From the NCBI RefSeq assembly GCF_021155765.1, contig NC_060114.1, positions 16,625,501 through 16,689,500 of the forward strand: DNA of 64,000 bases, read 5' to 3'. The notes under the pieces are model-generated. The model was given only the letters and a program-made list of their open reading frames with translations, searched no databases and was not told the origin of the DNA. The DNA comes from Diprion similis (Eukaryota; Arthropoda; Insecta; Hymenoptera; Diprionidae). This document shows positions 50,601 to 62,583 of the stretch, piece after piece. Numbering within the stretch: the first letter of the stretch is position 1; each line of letters begins with the position of its first letter. A program made the translations under genes and the position numbers.

Positions 50601-53600
50601 TCACGCCACGGTATTATTATTAATGTAACAGGTACTATTTGTGTACGATAATATATAAACCATTCGATTCCGCAGATAGGAATCACACGCGGAACAATTT
50701 TCTTTTTCTCCTCCATTACACAATGTTTCTTTTTCCTTTTAGTCTAAGAATCGCACCGCGTCACTTATGATTCAATACCATCGGAATAACGAAGAAGAGA
50801 ATTTTTTTTTTTTTTTTTCACAATAAAAGTATGTCAACTCATTCCAATATCTTCGTGGAATTTTTTCCTCGCCATAAACTAGTGTTCAAATCTTGTTCTA
50901 ACGGAAATTATTTTGTTTTTATGATCATAACCTGAAACAGTCTAGTATACATACCTGTACGTACTTAAAATTTTCTTCTTATATATACACATATATTCGT
51001 GCCTTGGCCTTGTTTTTATAATAAAAAAATTGAAAAAAAAACTCGTACGAATGAGCCAAGACGGTTGAAAATGCCGCGGAATATGTATTCGTTGTTTATA
51101 CCGAACAGCTACATGGGATCGATAATTTTTTTCGTAATTATGTCGTTTCGTTTGAAGAAACAAAAAGATCGGCGAAACAAAGAACGCGAGTAGCTTCGGG
51201 GCTCTGTTCCATTTTTAGGACAGTTCGTTCGTTGCTCGTACAAAATTCTATACATTCAATGCACTTTTCACATTTCGTATGGAACGTGAGATGGATAATA
51301 TGTTGAGGTTATGTATTCCGCGTTGAAAAATCCTGTATTTTAAGTTACGAATTTCGTATCGCACAGCATGTGCTTCGTTCGCTGTTCGGGTTCCCGTTTC
51401 GACATTTTTTATTCTCTGCAAATAGTTGCATCTTTGTTGTATATTCTTTTTCAGGGATTTTTACCAATTTTTGTAAGAATCAATTCCTTCGCGCGATCGT
51501 GATTCATATTTTTTGTTTTCTTAGAATCCGTGTATTTTGTTTCTCTCACTCACGTTTTTATATCCCCGCCGAGTTAGTATATCGTACAATTAATCCGAAT
51601 GGAAAAACAGCCAAAAAGAAAAAAACAACAACAAAAAGCTGAAAAAGAAAAAGGAACAACATCAAAAATACACACGTACAGTTTGATCCGATTGAAAAAC
51701 GTTCGAGGCGGTTGACTTTTTCTCTCTGCTCGTAAAGATGAATTTCTTAACTTTTTTTCAGGACGAACAAACGTCTGAAGCCTTTTTTTAAGGTTAGGCT
51801 AGGTTTTTTTTTTTTTTTTTTTTTTCCAACTCTTCATGAATAACTACCAGTTTCCAATGTCGAAACGAACCGTGTAAATAATGTCGCGTGAATCTTTGTA
51901 TTTCGTTTTTTGCTTTTTTTCATTGAAACAATTGACACACAACTCGTTTGAAGTTTGACGAGAAGGCGTATGCCTGAATATCCACAGATTTTTTTGCAAA
52001 AAAAAAAAAATAAAATAAAAAAATAATAACACATTTTCTTTTCCTATATGTATATGTTCGTTATTTCTCTTTATTTCACGACAAATTCGAGTCGGTAATT
52101 GATATAATTGTATCGACATTCAGCAACAATCCGCGATGCCGCATAGCAGCCATTATATTATTTATTATATTCCTCCGGTTAACCGTAGAAAAAAAACATT
52201 GCGACATTGTGTCAACCGTTTGAATTCAATTTTACACGCATTATCGCACGCAAAAGAATCGAGCTAATTGTTTACAACGCACAAATATTCCTTTCATACC
52301 TCGTACTTAAGTGTATGTATCGCTACCGTTCGATACTTTTGTTCTATCTCGTTAATATAATATCTTCCCGTAGATTCAGTTGTGGGGTTCTTCCTGCCTT
52401 GTAAAGATAAATTAGTTTTAGGTTGTAGGTATTCAAACCTATAGTATTATTAGGTTTAGGTATTCAAACATTCGACATAATTTTCTTGTATCATTTTATC
52501 GGCGATGTTTTTATCTTGATGATATTTTCACCGGTTTCGTTTTCAAATTTGTCGCCCGTTTTTTTTTTCTTTTTTTTTTTTTCCTCAAGCTTTCGAAATT
52601 CCGTCGTAATACGTGTATACGTTTGCTGCACGTAGGTTTTTATCATTACTTTTATCATCGTGTAATATTTTAATCTTATTTGTGTATACATACGCAAAGA
52701 TATGCGTTAATTGCACGAGGAAAAAAAAAAAGAAAAACATGTCTGAGAAAATGAAAAGGAACATTCTATCGTTGTGATAAACTTTCATCCGGTATCATAG
52801 ATCGGTGCGTGTTAAAAAGAACACAAAACAAATAACGTCGAGTACTATACACGGTTATTAATTATCAGATCACTCGCGATTCGTTTATACCCGCATATAA
52901 TTGTACAGATATATTATTGTATGTATTATTATCGTGTAAATAGTAATAAGAGTTTTATTTTATTTTATTTTTTTTTTTCTACAAAATGAAAACATTTAGA
53001 GCAATTTCAGTTTTTAGGGCTTTATATTTATAGTTTCAGGAAAATTTTGGAACATTCATCTCATTAATTATCAGAACAGATTTTTTACTTTTTTATCTCC
53101 ATATTTTTTTGTTTGCATTTTTGACAAAAATTTCAATTTTAGATCGCAGATCGAGGTGACAAGAAATTAAAAACATTTATAATAATAAAACGTGCTATCG
53201 TTGGTAGTCAAATAATTTCGGTGTTCTTGTATTATACGTGCGTATGTATGTATAAAAAAAAAGCAGATTTTTGAGAATTTTTTCAGATTTTTGAAAAGGA
53301 CCGATTTTTTTTATGTGTTTCAATAATCATATAATATTAACGGTTATATAGGTACAAGGGAAAAATGTGAAAAAATTGAAAAGTGCTTTTTTGCGAGCGT
53401 AGAATCGTATAAAAAATCGTCAAGCGAATCAAAAGTGGTGAGAGTTTTTCATTCGTCGAATTGAGACGGAATCCCCTATATAACACCTATATTGATAATG
53501 TTGCGTTGTAAATGATCGCGTCGACTGCTAAGATAATTGCCACCGCCAGTGGCGTTGCGTCGTTATTCATCGACCTGCGTCATCACTGAGGGTTGTGCGT

Positions 53601-55325
53601 AATTTCCTCGACTTCTATGACGAATATTTGCAATATTTACATTTCCCTTTTTATTTATATCTGTAGGCGTCTATTTCAACATTTTTCTGGTACTTCGTTT
53701 TTTTTTTTTTTTTTCGAATAATACGAGTATATAGAGGAGGGTGGGGCACAACGATCCCCCTAGCCGGTTATTACTTTTTGTGATTTTTACCACCAAATTA
53801 ATTAATTTTTCTTCTACCTTGAACAAATTCACCGAAATTTTACCAAAACGCTAAAAAAAAAAAAATTTTTTTATTTCGAAAGGTCCATTTTCATCAGGAT
53901 ATGGTAAATTGGCCTGAAATAGTTTGAGTGGATGAATACTTTAAATTTATAACAATTCAAAAAAACATGAAAAAAAAAAATTTCTTGACCTAAGTTTTCA
54001 ATCACAGTGCCGACTATTTTGGAGTTAAGGTAAAAATCTGAAAAATTGGGTCATTTTTAAAAAATTATTTGAAGTTGATTTGGCGGGTGGGGCGGAAGAA
54101 ATTCGTCTACACCCTAAATAATATTATCTTTGTTTATACATAATACAGTATACAAGGCCACGGGTACGAGCAAGCAATCACAGCTGTTGTCAAAACGGTG
54201 ATATTTAATTAACGATCAATGTATGTAACTCGTGATCCGTGTTGATCGATCGAATATAAACGGTATTAATAACGGATGAATATTATGCAAAAAAAGAAAT
54301 AATTCTCAAATTCTCAAATGTGGCTGCTTAAATGTATCGTTAATTATAATATATATTTCAAGGCCTGGTGAAAAAATCCTTTACTATATTTCGCCCTCTT
54401 CAGGAAAAGACTCGAAATCAAAACTTACTCATCTTTCAGGATATTCTGACCAGCTTTCGTCTTCGCATACAACTTCGGAAAATAAATGTTATATCCAAAT
54501 TTCAAGTCATTCGGGCCATTATTCGACGAGATATTGCAAATTATGCTTCTAAATATGGAAAAATCTTCATTGGGACACAATCGTCCAATTCATACATATT
54601 AGAGTGAAATTTTGCCATATTAGTTCTTTATTATACGAAGTACTACGTATTCTGGTCGTTCGCTTATTTCGGTACTATATTTCACCCTCTTTAGGCAAGG
54701 ACGCGAAATCAAAACTTATTAATCTTCAAAGATATTCTGACCAGCTTTCGTCTTCGCATACAACTTCGGAAAATAAATGTTATATCCAAATTTCAAGTCA
54801 TTCGGGCCATTATTCGACGAGATATTGCAAATTATGCTTCTAAATATGGAAAAATCTTCATTGGGACACAATCGTTCAATTCATACATCTTAGAGTGAAA
54901 TTTCTGCTTCTTTCGATACTACATTACTTCACTCTTTTCAGGTACGGACGTTGCTTGAGAACCCGACACGCTACCACGTCGTCCAGAAGCAGAAGAACCA
55001 GGTCCGGCAGTACCTCCACGAGTCCTTCAGAGGCGGCGACGCCGATGCAACCGGAATGCCGACGAGCCAGGGCAGTGAGGGCGGAGGGTGCGTCACACCC
55101 CTCGACACCGGGCCCCCGCCTCAGCACGTTGTCGCCCCCATAGCCGCCCCCATGGTGCACAGTGCGCCCCCTCACAACCCGCCGAAGCCACAGCATCCTC
55201 ATCTCGCCTCCTACCCCAGAGGACCCGCCCTCCTCCCTCAGGGGCACGCCGATGCCGTTAGTCCCGATATTGGCACTGGCGCCATGTCACCCGGACTTTC
55301 GAGCGTCGCTACGACCAACTCGGAG
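30978..55325 (+). CDS. Mitf: Microphthalmia-associated transcription factor (MiT/TFE family), N-terminal half (partial)
   Basis: bHLH-Zip transcription factor that in animals drives lysosome and autophagy genes. Three coding exons are seen: 30978-31141, 49298-49499 and 54942-55325; phases 2 and 0 match and introns are GT-AG. The first exon begins MDESGIDMGYDLAAL and ends near FMYYELKS, like the N terminus of MITF-A and TFE3 (ESGI...FYELKS). The second has SRTQLRLQLMREQLQEQERR, the family's Rag-GTPase/lysosome-binding segment. The third opens VRTLLENPTRYHVVQKQKNQ, the conserved block of MITF (TFE3 has a similar one), followed by a Pro-rich tail. Exon 3 ends TNSE at a GTGAGT donor. The basic region, HLH and zipper are not in the window. 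Intron 1 is about 18 kb and intron 2 about 5.4 kb. Confidence 0.93.
31142..37990 (+). other. Mitf intron 1, 5' part
   Basis: No further exon recognised. Contains C-tracts at 31301-31323 and around 35166-35186, a CGT microsatellite at 33618-33650, long poly(A) at 34064-34091, and the twin NRF1-type sites at 34561 and 34631. A TATATAG/TCAG pair lies at 35050-35077. A relative of the 140-bp repeat lies near 36650-36810. Confidence 0.55.
34561..34640. promoter_or_regulatory. Two identical NRF1/Ewg-type palindromes GCGCATGCGC, 70 bp apart
   Basis: GCGCATGCGC occurs at 34561-34570 and 34631-34640. It matches the NRF1 (Drosophila Erect wing) consensus, a strong promoter element in animals. Two copies in AT-rich intronic DNA suggest an unannotated promoter or enhancer. 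TTACGTGACC follows at about 34660. No adjacent gene was recognised. Confidence 0.5.
37991..38373 (+). CDS. Mitf: Probable alternative first coding exon of Mitf
   Basis: An open frame of 127 codons plus two bases, starting MQTDEASRQIGEFEELIARL and containing VRVHLGIDDDLRMILEMDPS. It ends at GGATG|GTAGTA. The phase (2) equals that of Mitf exon 1, so it joins cleanly to exon 2 at 49298. It cannot be an internal exon: entering at the AG at 37995-37996 in the phase left by exon 1 runs to a stop. The composition is GC-richer than the surroundings, and the upstream 37390-37990 looks like a promoter or 5' UTR ((GA)n tracts, GC-rich). The acidic IDDDLRMILEMD motif could be an activation segment. I do not recognise a homologue; a separate nested gene is the alternative. 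Confidence 0.55.
40576..40599. promoter_or_regulatory. CCAAT, CLEAR/E-box and CRE cluster in Mitf intron 1
   Basis: An inverted CCAAT (ATTGG, 40576-40580) is followed by GTCACGTGAC (40586-40595), which equals the optimal palindromic CLEAR element bound by MiT/TFE factors. TGACGTCA (40592-40599), a full CRE, overlaps its 3' half. The arrangement looks like a compact promoter or enhancer within the gene whose product is expected to bind it. Confidence 0.55.
40906..40931. repeat. Interstitial telomere-like (CCTAA)5 array
   Basis: Five perfect CTAAC units, i.e. CCTAA, the complement of the insect telomeric TTAGG. Degenerate CTAAC words follow to about 40946. Single TTAGG-type words also occur near 51793 and 58203. 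Confidence 0.8.
42319..42342. repeat. Poly(G) tract
   Basis: The only long G run on the + strand; all other long runs of this kind in the window are C on this strand. Confidence 0.9.
46790..47392. mobile_element. Fold-back element with TGGGGTATTCCA termini
   Basis: Arms of about 250 bp are imperfect inverted repeats: the left from 46792, the right ending at 47390, with a loop near 47045-47140. The terminal 12 bp TGGGGTATTCCA is mirrored by TGGAATACCCCA and flanked by TA on both sides. That fits a Tc1-mariner-type MITE with TA target duplication. A long internal match is ACACCCCCCGTTAAGGAAAA with its complement. No coding frame. Transcribed within Mitf, it would form a long hairpin. Confidence 0.75.
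48340..49026. mobile_element. Fold-back element with TTAA-flanked GGGGTCTACC termini
   Basis: Two arms of about 330 bp in inverted orientation. The left begins TTAAGGGGTCTACCTAACTG and the right ends with the complement, GGGTAGACCCCTTAA. Inner matches include ATGATTTCTCGGCGATGG with its diverged complement near 48805. TTAA at both edges (48340-48343, 49023-49026) suggests a TTAA target duplication, as in piggyBac-type MITEs (inference). It ends only 271 bp before Mitf exon 2. Confidence 0.75.
49298..49499 (+). CDS. Mitf: Mitf coding exon 2 (LRxQLMREQ exon)
   Basis: 202 bases between a TTTCAG acceptor (49297) and a CAG|GTACGA donor. It encodes PPTFKTATPTSRTQLRLQ and the helix LMREQLQEQERREAEHQQR, then VDVPPQVLQ. 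In mammals the SRxxLRxQLMREQ segment binds Rag GTPases and recruits the factor to lysosomes (family knowledge). It is common to both predicted first exons. Confidence 0.9.
49500..54941 (+). other. Mitf intron 2
   Basis: No exon recognised. AT-rich with homopolymers. The 3' half of an element related to the 46790 fold-back lies at about 53270-53482 (same inner word GATTTTTGAGAATTTTTTCA, ending GGAATCCCCTATA). A GGGTGGGGC pair lies at about 53741 and 54086. The last 560 bp are the acceptor-bearing tandem repeat. Confidence 0.55.
54368..54941 (+). repeat. Tandem repeat that carries splice acceptor and open frame, ending at the Mitf exon 3 acceptor
   Basis: Two copies about 291 bp apart, with a truncated third edge that is the real acceptor. 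Each starts with a polypyrimidine tract and AG (TTCGCCCTCTTCAG at about 54402; TTCACCCTCTTTAG at about 54694; TTCACTCTTTTCAG at 54941). The first two AGs are followed by an open frame of about 65 codons ending TYR-ILE-LEU-GLU-stop. The copies share ATTCTGACCAGCTTTCGTCT and are nearly identical after it. A diverged relative is at 57890-58167. Confidence 0.8.
54942..55325 (+). CDS. Mitf: Mitf coding exon 3 (LENPTRYHV block plus Pro-rich segment)
   Basis: 384 bases, exactly 128 codons, phase 0 on both sides. It begins VRTLLENPTRYHVVQKQKNQ, which corresponds to VQTHLENPTKYHIQQAQ in MITF. A Gly- then Pro/His-rich, low-conservation segment follows. The GC content is far above that of the flanking intron. 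The next exons (acidic activation domain, basic region) should follow 3' but are not visible. Confidence 0.92.
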
Positions 55326-58300
55326 GTGAGTCAATTTCACATGTTGCATATTGTTTCGGAATTATTACAAGGGTGCGGTTCGACCTGTGAACCTGAAAAG
55401 TCTGGAACAGTCGGGGATTTTGTATTTTGTATTTTTTTTTGGATCTTGAAAGAATTACGGTGAGGACTCGGGAGATTTTTTCCTAATTTTGAGGAAACTT
55501 GAACAAATGTTTCCAATGTAGTTTTACCGAAATTATACCCTGCGGTATAACGTGTTTAACGCGTTATTCTGTTTCGATTAGGTACATTATTTTTCTTTCA
55601 TATACATCAATGATGTAAAAAAAAGCTTCAAAACGGATGGAATATAATTTGGAGCGTCATTTTAATTTTTATAAACACAAAAGTTGAACGGAATATTACT
55701 ATTTTGGGGTGGGGGGTAAAAATTTAGAATAATCAAAGTATTGTACTGATCACGAATTGGTGGAATTTTTCAAATGTGAGAAAATATGTTTTATATAGAA
55801 TTTTCGAAATGCAGAAGGATGAAATATATTGAAAAGTCAAAATGTTATGGAACGGTGGACATTTTTTAGAAACCGAAAATATGGAATCGCGAAACCTAAT
55901 CTATCTATCGCACGATCTATCGTGATGAAAAGATGAAAAAAAAAAACAAAACACGAATTGCAAAAAAAATTTTGCCACTCGCGAATCACGTTCCATTTAT
56001 CTTGTTTTCACGTACGTTTTCTCATTGTCTGAATTCGATTTCCTTCGGTCCTGAGTGGCTAGGATTGACAATTGTGAAGTTACAGCCGAAAAACGTGGCC
56101 AAAGCGGGAACAAAATGGACGAAGGAAATAAATTGAAAAAATATATATTATAGGTATGTCACGACGGCCTTCGATGCTTGGGTTATACGACGTGTGTATA
56201 GAATACGTGAGAATTGGTACGGTTTCCAGGCAACCCTGATTCGTCTTTGGACACACATATATACGTATTTCTTGTACGGTAATACGGAGCTTTTCAGATG
56301 AGAAACACGAAATTGCACACATACCTATATACATATATATACATGCAGGCTTGTGTAAGAAAGAAGCGTTACTGAAACGAGATCTTTTTTTAACAACGAG
56401 ACGTTAACCATTCCTTGGGTGAAGAGGAAATCCTAATTACATTCTCAAACGGAGAGACATATATTACCCGCAACGTGTATATATATATATACACGTGGAA
56501 TTCTTCTTGGACCGATTGTTGCTAATTTTTGGTAAAAATATTGTAACGAAAATTCGTCGCCACTTGACGCGTGGATAGAAATTTAAGTCAAACACACAAG
56601 GGTGACCGTGTAGCCATAATTCGTGTGTCCATGAAGGTTTGAATAGCCATGCAGAGCAATTTGTTGCTTCGATGTCGATTTCCAAGCGGCTACATTAATC
56701 AAGTCTGCACACTTACTTACCATTAGAATCTAGTGAGTAGTGGATAAATTATAATTAGATCGAAGCACAATTAGCGTGGCTTTTTCTTCTTTTGTTCTTG
56801 TCTCGCCAATGAATGTTCATAAAACGAAACGATGTAATTTGGGTCGCTCTCAAATCCTTGACCAATATTATTAACAATCATCCAACGAAGCGTATCTTGT
56901 ATTTTCGAAGTGGAATATATTCGCGGTGAAATCGCACCCTCGTGTGCACACGCGTTAACTGTCGATATTAATATTGAGCCAATAACCGTTCAGCGCCTTC
57001 CTTAAGTGAGACGCTATAGCACAGCGAAACACCAGTTTCCATTCTAGACCAAACGGGATGCTCGGTTGTCCAACACGAGAGTTGAGACTAACAATAAGGG
57101 GCGTATCGTACACGTCAGGCATTAATCAGCAGTTTCGTATGGTTTTAGGTAATTAGTAATCGGAAGTCGACGTTGATTATGACCATAAAATAAACGAATG
57201 CCGTCTCCGACGATATCATACTTTTTTTCTGATGGATTCCAAGCTCGGAAATTCTTCATCCGATTTTTATCGCGAGGGTTCCCAAATTTGGGCCTCTCAT
57301 AAATAGAGAGTAAATTTTAGATAACGAATATCTCCGGCATGCGGATAAAAATCCATTCATCGATATATCATGACTGTAACAATACCGAGATATTGTATCC
57401 TGTGCACACAACCTTCATGTACACACCTGATATATATGTCGATTCGTATTTACTGGATGTTTTAGATGTTTATCGAATGGTATAAGCTCCGCGATTTGAT
57501 ATCTAAATAAACTTTGCTCAAGTCTCGAGTAGTGTGTAGGCATAAGGGTATGCAAGCAACGGGCCAATCTGTACCTACTCGAAGTTCGGAGTTACATCAA
57601 GCTCTACACACACATGACACACACACACACACACACACACTTATGGCTGCTGCCGCCGCTGCTCTCTCTCTCTCTCTCTTTCTCATTGCAGATAGATCGT
57701 CTGGCCACAAGAAACTCCTCTTACCACTAAATGCCTAGAGTTTCGAGTATTCGGCTTGATTTATCTTGCCGACTAACCAAACACCCTCGTTAGGGCTAGG
57801 TCATGTCAGGATAGTGAAAAAACTTGCCGAGAATCGACGACCTCGAAGATGCTTGCTTCGCGTCAACGCGCGGCGAGTATTCAAATTCGAAACTTTTTTA
57901 CCCATCGAGATATTCGAACCAGTTTTCGTGTACACTTATATGTTGAAAAAATGAATGCTGTGTCCAAATTTCAAGTCATTCGGACCATTGTTCACTCAGA
58001 TATTGCAAATTATGCTTTCAAATATGGGAAAATCATCATCGCGACTCGATTGCCTAATTTAAACATTTTGGAATCAAAGTGAAACGTACTGTTTCTACTA
58101 TACGAAGTACAACTACTACACATATTCCCTGCACTTATTTCAGTACACTAATATTGACCTTCCTCAGGTGAGATTTTGTTAATTTTCTTTTTTTCACCAA
58201 GGTTAGGTTAGGTCATGTGATCGGAACACGTCGAAGAAGAGTTTGAAACGTTTTTCGGTTGAATAGAAACGTTTGATTGTACTTGTATGACGTTAATCAG

Positions 58301-59422
58301 CGAATTGAGGAGGATTGCACGATTAGCGCGTTACGTTAATTGAACAGTGCGTGATGCAGCTGCACACGGATGTGTTTATCGCCACGGCAGCGAGACCGGC
58401 ACGGGTTGTAATAAACTTTTGAACCTTTCACACGACCCTGATGGTCATCTTGTAACGGGAGGATCCTGAGCCGGTAGTTAGACCAGGACCGAGGCTCGTT
58501 TTATGCCTAGTCGGAATTGGGAGTCAATTAGTTTATTGTAGCTCGTTACGTCGTTCGTCTTATTCGTGTTCTTATACTACTTTGTCTTTTTCTTTTTCTT
58601 CTTCTTCTTCTTCTTCTTCTTCTTCATGACTTACGTGAGTCGTCTCAATCCACTTCAGCCCCCTTCCAATCTCTGCAGCTTTTTATATATATATATATAT
58701 ATACACATACCGTTTAATTTAACATAAAAATAAACGTAAAAACTTATCGTTCAACGAGTCCTGACGACGTTATCCTGCAGAGTTTCGGATATTAACAAGT
58801 GTAAATACTGCTGGGATCGAAGAACGTTCAAATGATAAAAAATTATCCTTTGAGAATTACGGACTCCAGACTGAATTTTTTTTATTTCATACATCGAGGG
58901 CAAGGAGGAAAGTGAAGCGTATTATATCATTCAACCATCACGTGGAATTATAGGTAGGTATGTACCCGTAGGTATAATATATGCGGGGAACCCAGTGCGT
59001 AATATTTCAATCGAAAACTTCACGCCGCCAGTCGTTCAGAATGGAACATTTACGATGGGATTCTGTTATTTATCTCATACTATACATAACCTTAAATTTA
59101 TCTACCTCGCAGGTATTTATGGCCAATTATTAGATTTCGTCGTTTAAAGGCTTGAACGCGAAGGTCAACTCATTTTATAGATTATACTACTACTACTACA
59201 GGAATATTGTTGGTACTGTAGTTTCAAAAATTTATGATAATATCGTCTTCATCGGAAATTTTTTACTTTTTTTTATTATCATGGTTATCATTATTAATAA
59301 GTTTTTTCTTCTCTTTCTTTAATACATCCATACGAGTATTTCTTCTCGTAAAATGATCGTGCTCTTGATCCTCGACGTCGAGGAACATTAGACTAGGATC
59401 GAATAACCGAGTATTCTCCACA

Positions 59423-59455
<33 letters not shown>

Positions 59456-62399
59456 ACCCGTTCAGTCGTTAACTCCCCTTAAAAGATGCGGGTTTGTTCT
59501 TTTCAATCACTTGGTATAGTTTAAACTTTTTCAATTCAATTGTGAGAAAAGAGACAGAATTCTACATCTCCGATAAAATAAAAAAAGGTACGACGAGCTG
59601 TTTGATTTTCTCGAGAAAGAGAGCAAAAAAAAAAAAAAAATGAAAAAAAATAAAAAACCTCTTCAATCGTCTCACTGCACAGCTATAAGATATCGAATAT
59701 CGGTTTACGGATTTGAAATTCGAACGATTTTAAACCTACCAATCACCGTTAGCTTTTTGAAACGTTTTGTAACTTCGTTCGCTTCGACCATTAGCCACAC
59801 TCGCTGAGCTTCGGAATATGGCGTATTATTCGCTGATTCGTCGACATCTTCCAATCTCTCGGATTTGAAAATTGTTATATAACCGGCGATGGTTTTTGGT
59901 ATTTTTCTCTTCTTCTTTCGAATATATAACAGAAATTCTTGAACGAAATAAAAATTATCTCATAATTCGTTGAAAATTTTTATATACATATATAGAATTA
60001 ATTTTGTGTAATGCGTGTATAAAAATTTTTCTGTCATTTTATTACAACGTGGGCGATATAAGTTATGCATTACGTGTGGTGAACGACCGAGTGTCGATTT
60101 TTAAGGTTTGCAATGCAAACTAGCGTCGTGTAACCTGTAATAATGAATAATTAATATCGCGGTCAAAACTGTAATGACAATAATAATAGTAATAACAATT
60201 TCTTTCGGGACACTCACGCACCGTGTATCATATGTAATAATGATATAATTTCTCTTTTTGTTTTTCACATCCCTTGATGTTAATGTTAATTGGAGAAATT
60301 TTTTTTATTGTCCCCAAATTGGCAACGGCTCAATTCATTCGAGAAACGTAACGTAGTTGATTGTGAGTCGCAGTTATATATATATATATGTATAATCGTC
60401 GAGAGAGCGTTCACAAGAGTTTTCACATCCATACACGCTTATTGTGGTATTAATAGGCGTTCCGGCCGCACGACGTGTGTGTACATCATATTCACACGCA
60501 TAGCATTATGAAGCCTTTTGCGACGTACATACATGTAGAATGTAATACAACGTAATCTACGTATTTCATTGTATATAATATGTTGTTTTTTTTTTTTTTT
60601 ATATGTATACGTATGAATATGTAACATATATATATATATTATGTACAACAGCCATACATCAATCTGATTTTGTACAGCGGGGGGGATTAACGCGTCTTTG
60701 ACACGTTAAATAATTTGTTTTATCAGTATTTCGATGCCTTCATAAAGTCGGGATTTATTGCCTTGTTTCGTACCGTACAGCGAAAAAAAAAAAAAAAAAA
60801 AAAAAAATTTCTCTATATATAAATAAATAAATATTATATATTTTATAGGTATATCAGACCTCTAATTATTATCACAATTTTTTTTTTTTTTTTTTTGCGT
60901 CCATCGTACGTCGTTTGCTTTTCAAACATTTTTTCCATCCTTTGCTTTTTTTTTTTTTGTATTTTTTTTCTTACTTGAATTCAATTTCGTTCGCCGTAAT
61001 GTTGACGCGATTATAATCTGCGAACGTATTTTTATACAACGGTTGTAATTATATCAATGATCGTGTATCACTTGGAAATTATGATACAGGATATAGAAAT
61101 TAAGTATATAGCGTGAATAATATATAATCAGACATTGAAAAGACAAGACAGTGTCTTCGTGTATGTTTTATTTTTTTTAAATTTTATTCTCGTTTTATTC
61201 GAGTAAAAAATTGAAAATACAACATTTGCGTACGAAAATTCACATGGTGAGTAAAATTGCGGTAGTTTTTTTTTTTGCGAGTGTCTTTTTTTTCTATCTT
61301 TATTCAAAAGGCATGTACGTGTGTAAACGTATGAGAAGTGAAGCTTAATTACGTAAATGGACAATATCGAGTCTGATATAATTCTAAATTCTTATAATTG
61401 CGAAGGGAAAAAAATATGACTCGAACTATTAAATAAATTTCATCGCGAACTGACAGTCAAGTATTTTGATACCGCAACTAGAGTTTTTTCGCTATAGGTA
61501 ATTTCTAACGACCGTCGATGTAATAAATCTAATTTGATATCTACTTAGTGGCAACAGTAATTCGTATCGTAGTTGCGCGGCGAGAAAATATTTGATTGAA
61601 CACCTGTCAGTGAAATACAACACACACACACGCACACACAAATTTTATGTACATTTTTTTACCAACGAAGAGAAACACCTTTTTATTGGTTATTTTTTTT
61701 CTTTTCTTTTCTTTTCTTGTTTCCTTTTTTCTGTGATAAATTTTTTTTTTTTTCCCAATACCAGGAATAATGTCAGGGTGAAAAAAAAACAACAACAACA
61801 ATAACTGAAAGATTAACCCATAAGACGATGAACAAGTTATCTTAGTTAAACTCAGTGAATCTAGTATATTTATACGTATATTGTATACATGTTACGATGC
61901 GGTGTACTTGAAATTTTTCTATGAAACTAGGCTGCTCAACGCCCACAGATAGGCAACCGAGATTACATTTAGTATATTTTTACTAAATATCAGAAAAGAC
62001 GTAGTAGTTTTGGTTGCCTATCACCGGGCGTTTAGCTGTTACGGATACGGACAGAAAGCTTGTATGTATGTACAATAATTGGTATTATTCTGCATTTGAA
62101 ATAACAATAACAGAAAAAAAAGAAAAAAAAAAAAAGAATAAAAGAAATAATTCAGACGAAAGACTGCGCTTACATATGTATAATAATTATACATAATGTA
62201 ATCCCGTTAATACATACATATATATATATATATATATAACGTTCTATAACAACAGCAAAGACTAAGAGAGTAAAATAGAATGAAGTGAGAGTGAGAGGAA
62301 ATTATAGGGTATACTATACTATATATATATATATTATATTACAGTACAGCTGTGAACGTATTAAGCAATTGTTGAAGCCTGTATCCGAAGGATCAAAGT
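55326..62399 (+). other. Mitf intron 3 or downstream region
   Basis: No conserved exon seen in 7 kb. Features are microsatellites ((CA)n and (CT)n at 57606-57680, (CTT)n at 58597-58626, (AT)n at 59424-59452), poly(A)/(T), and a diverged copy of the acceptor-bearing repeat at 57890-58167. Confidence 0.5.
57890..58167 (+). repeat. Diverged copy of the acceptor-bearing repeat
   Basis: Homologous to 54410-54690 without indels over most of its length, for example TCCAAATTTCAAGTCATTCG and GATATTGCAAATTATGCTT. Its frame is still open across the shared part (FQVIRTIVHSDIANYAFKYG against FQVIRAIIRRDIANYASKYG). It too ends with a pyrimidine-AG (GACCTTCCTCAG|GTGAG at about 58167). Confidence 0.75.
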
Positions 62400-62543
62400 G
62401 TGTAAGTATCACAGTACGTAGACTTCTTATACGCGTAGTTAGTTTTCGAGTCTTTCCAAGTGTGGGGGTGGCGGTGTGTTATGTAAGGCCTCCCCCCCCC
62501 CCCCCCCTTCCTTCTCCTCCTCCTCCTCCTCCTCCTCCTCTTG

Positions 62544-62583
<40 letters not shown>

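Noticed and set aside
51370..51642. 90-codon F-rich frame
   Set aside because: Composition typical of T-rich intron DNA; no motif.
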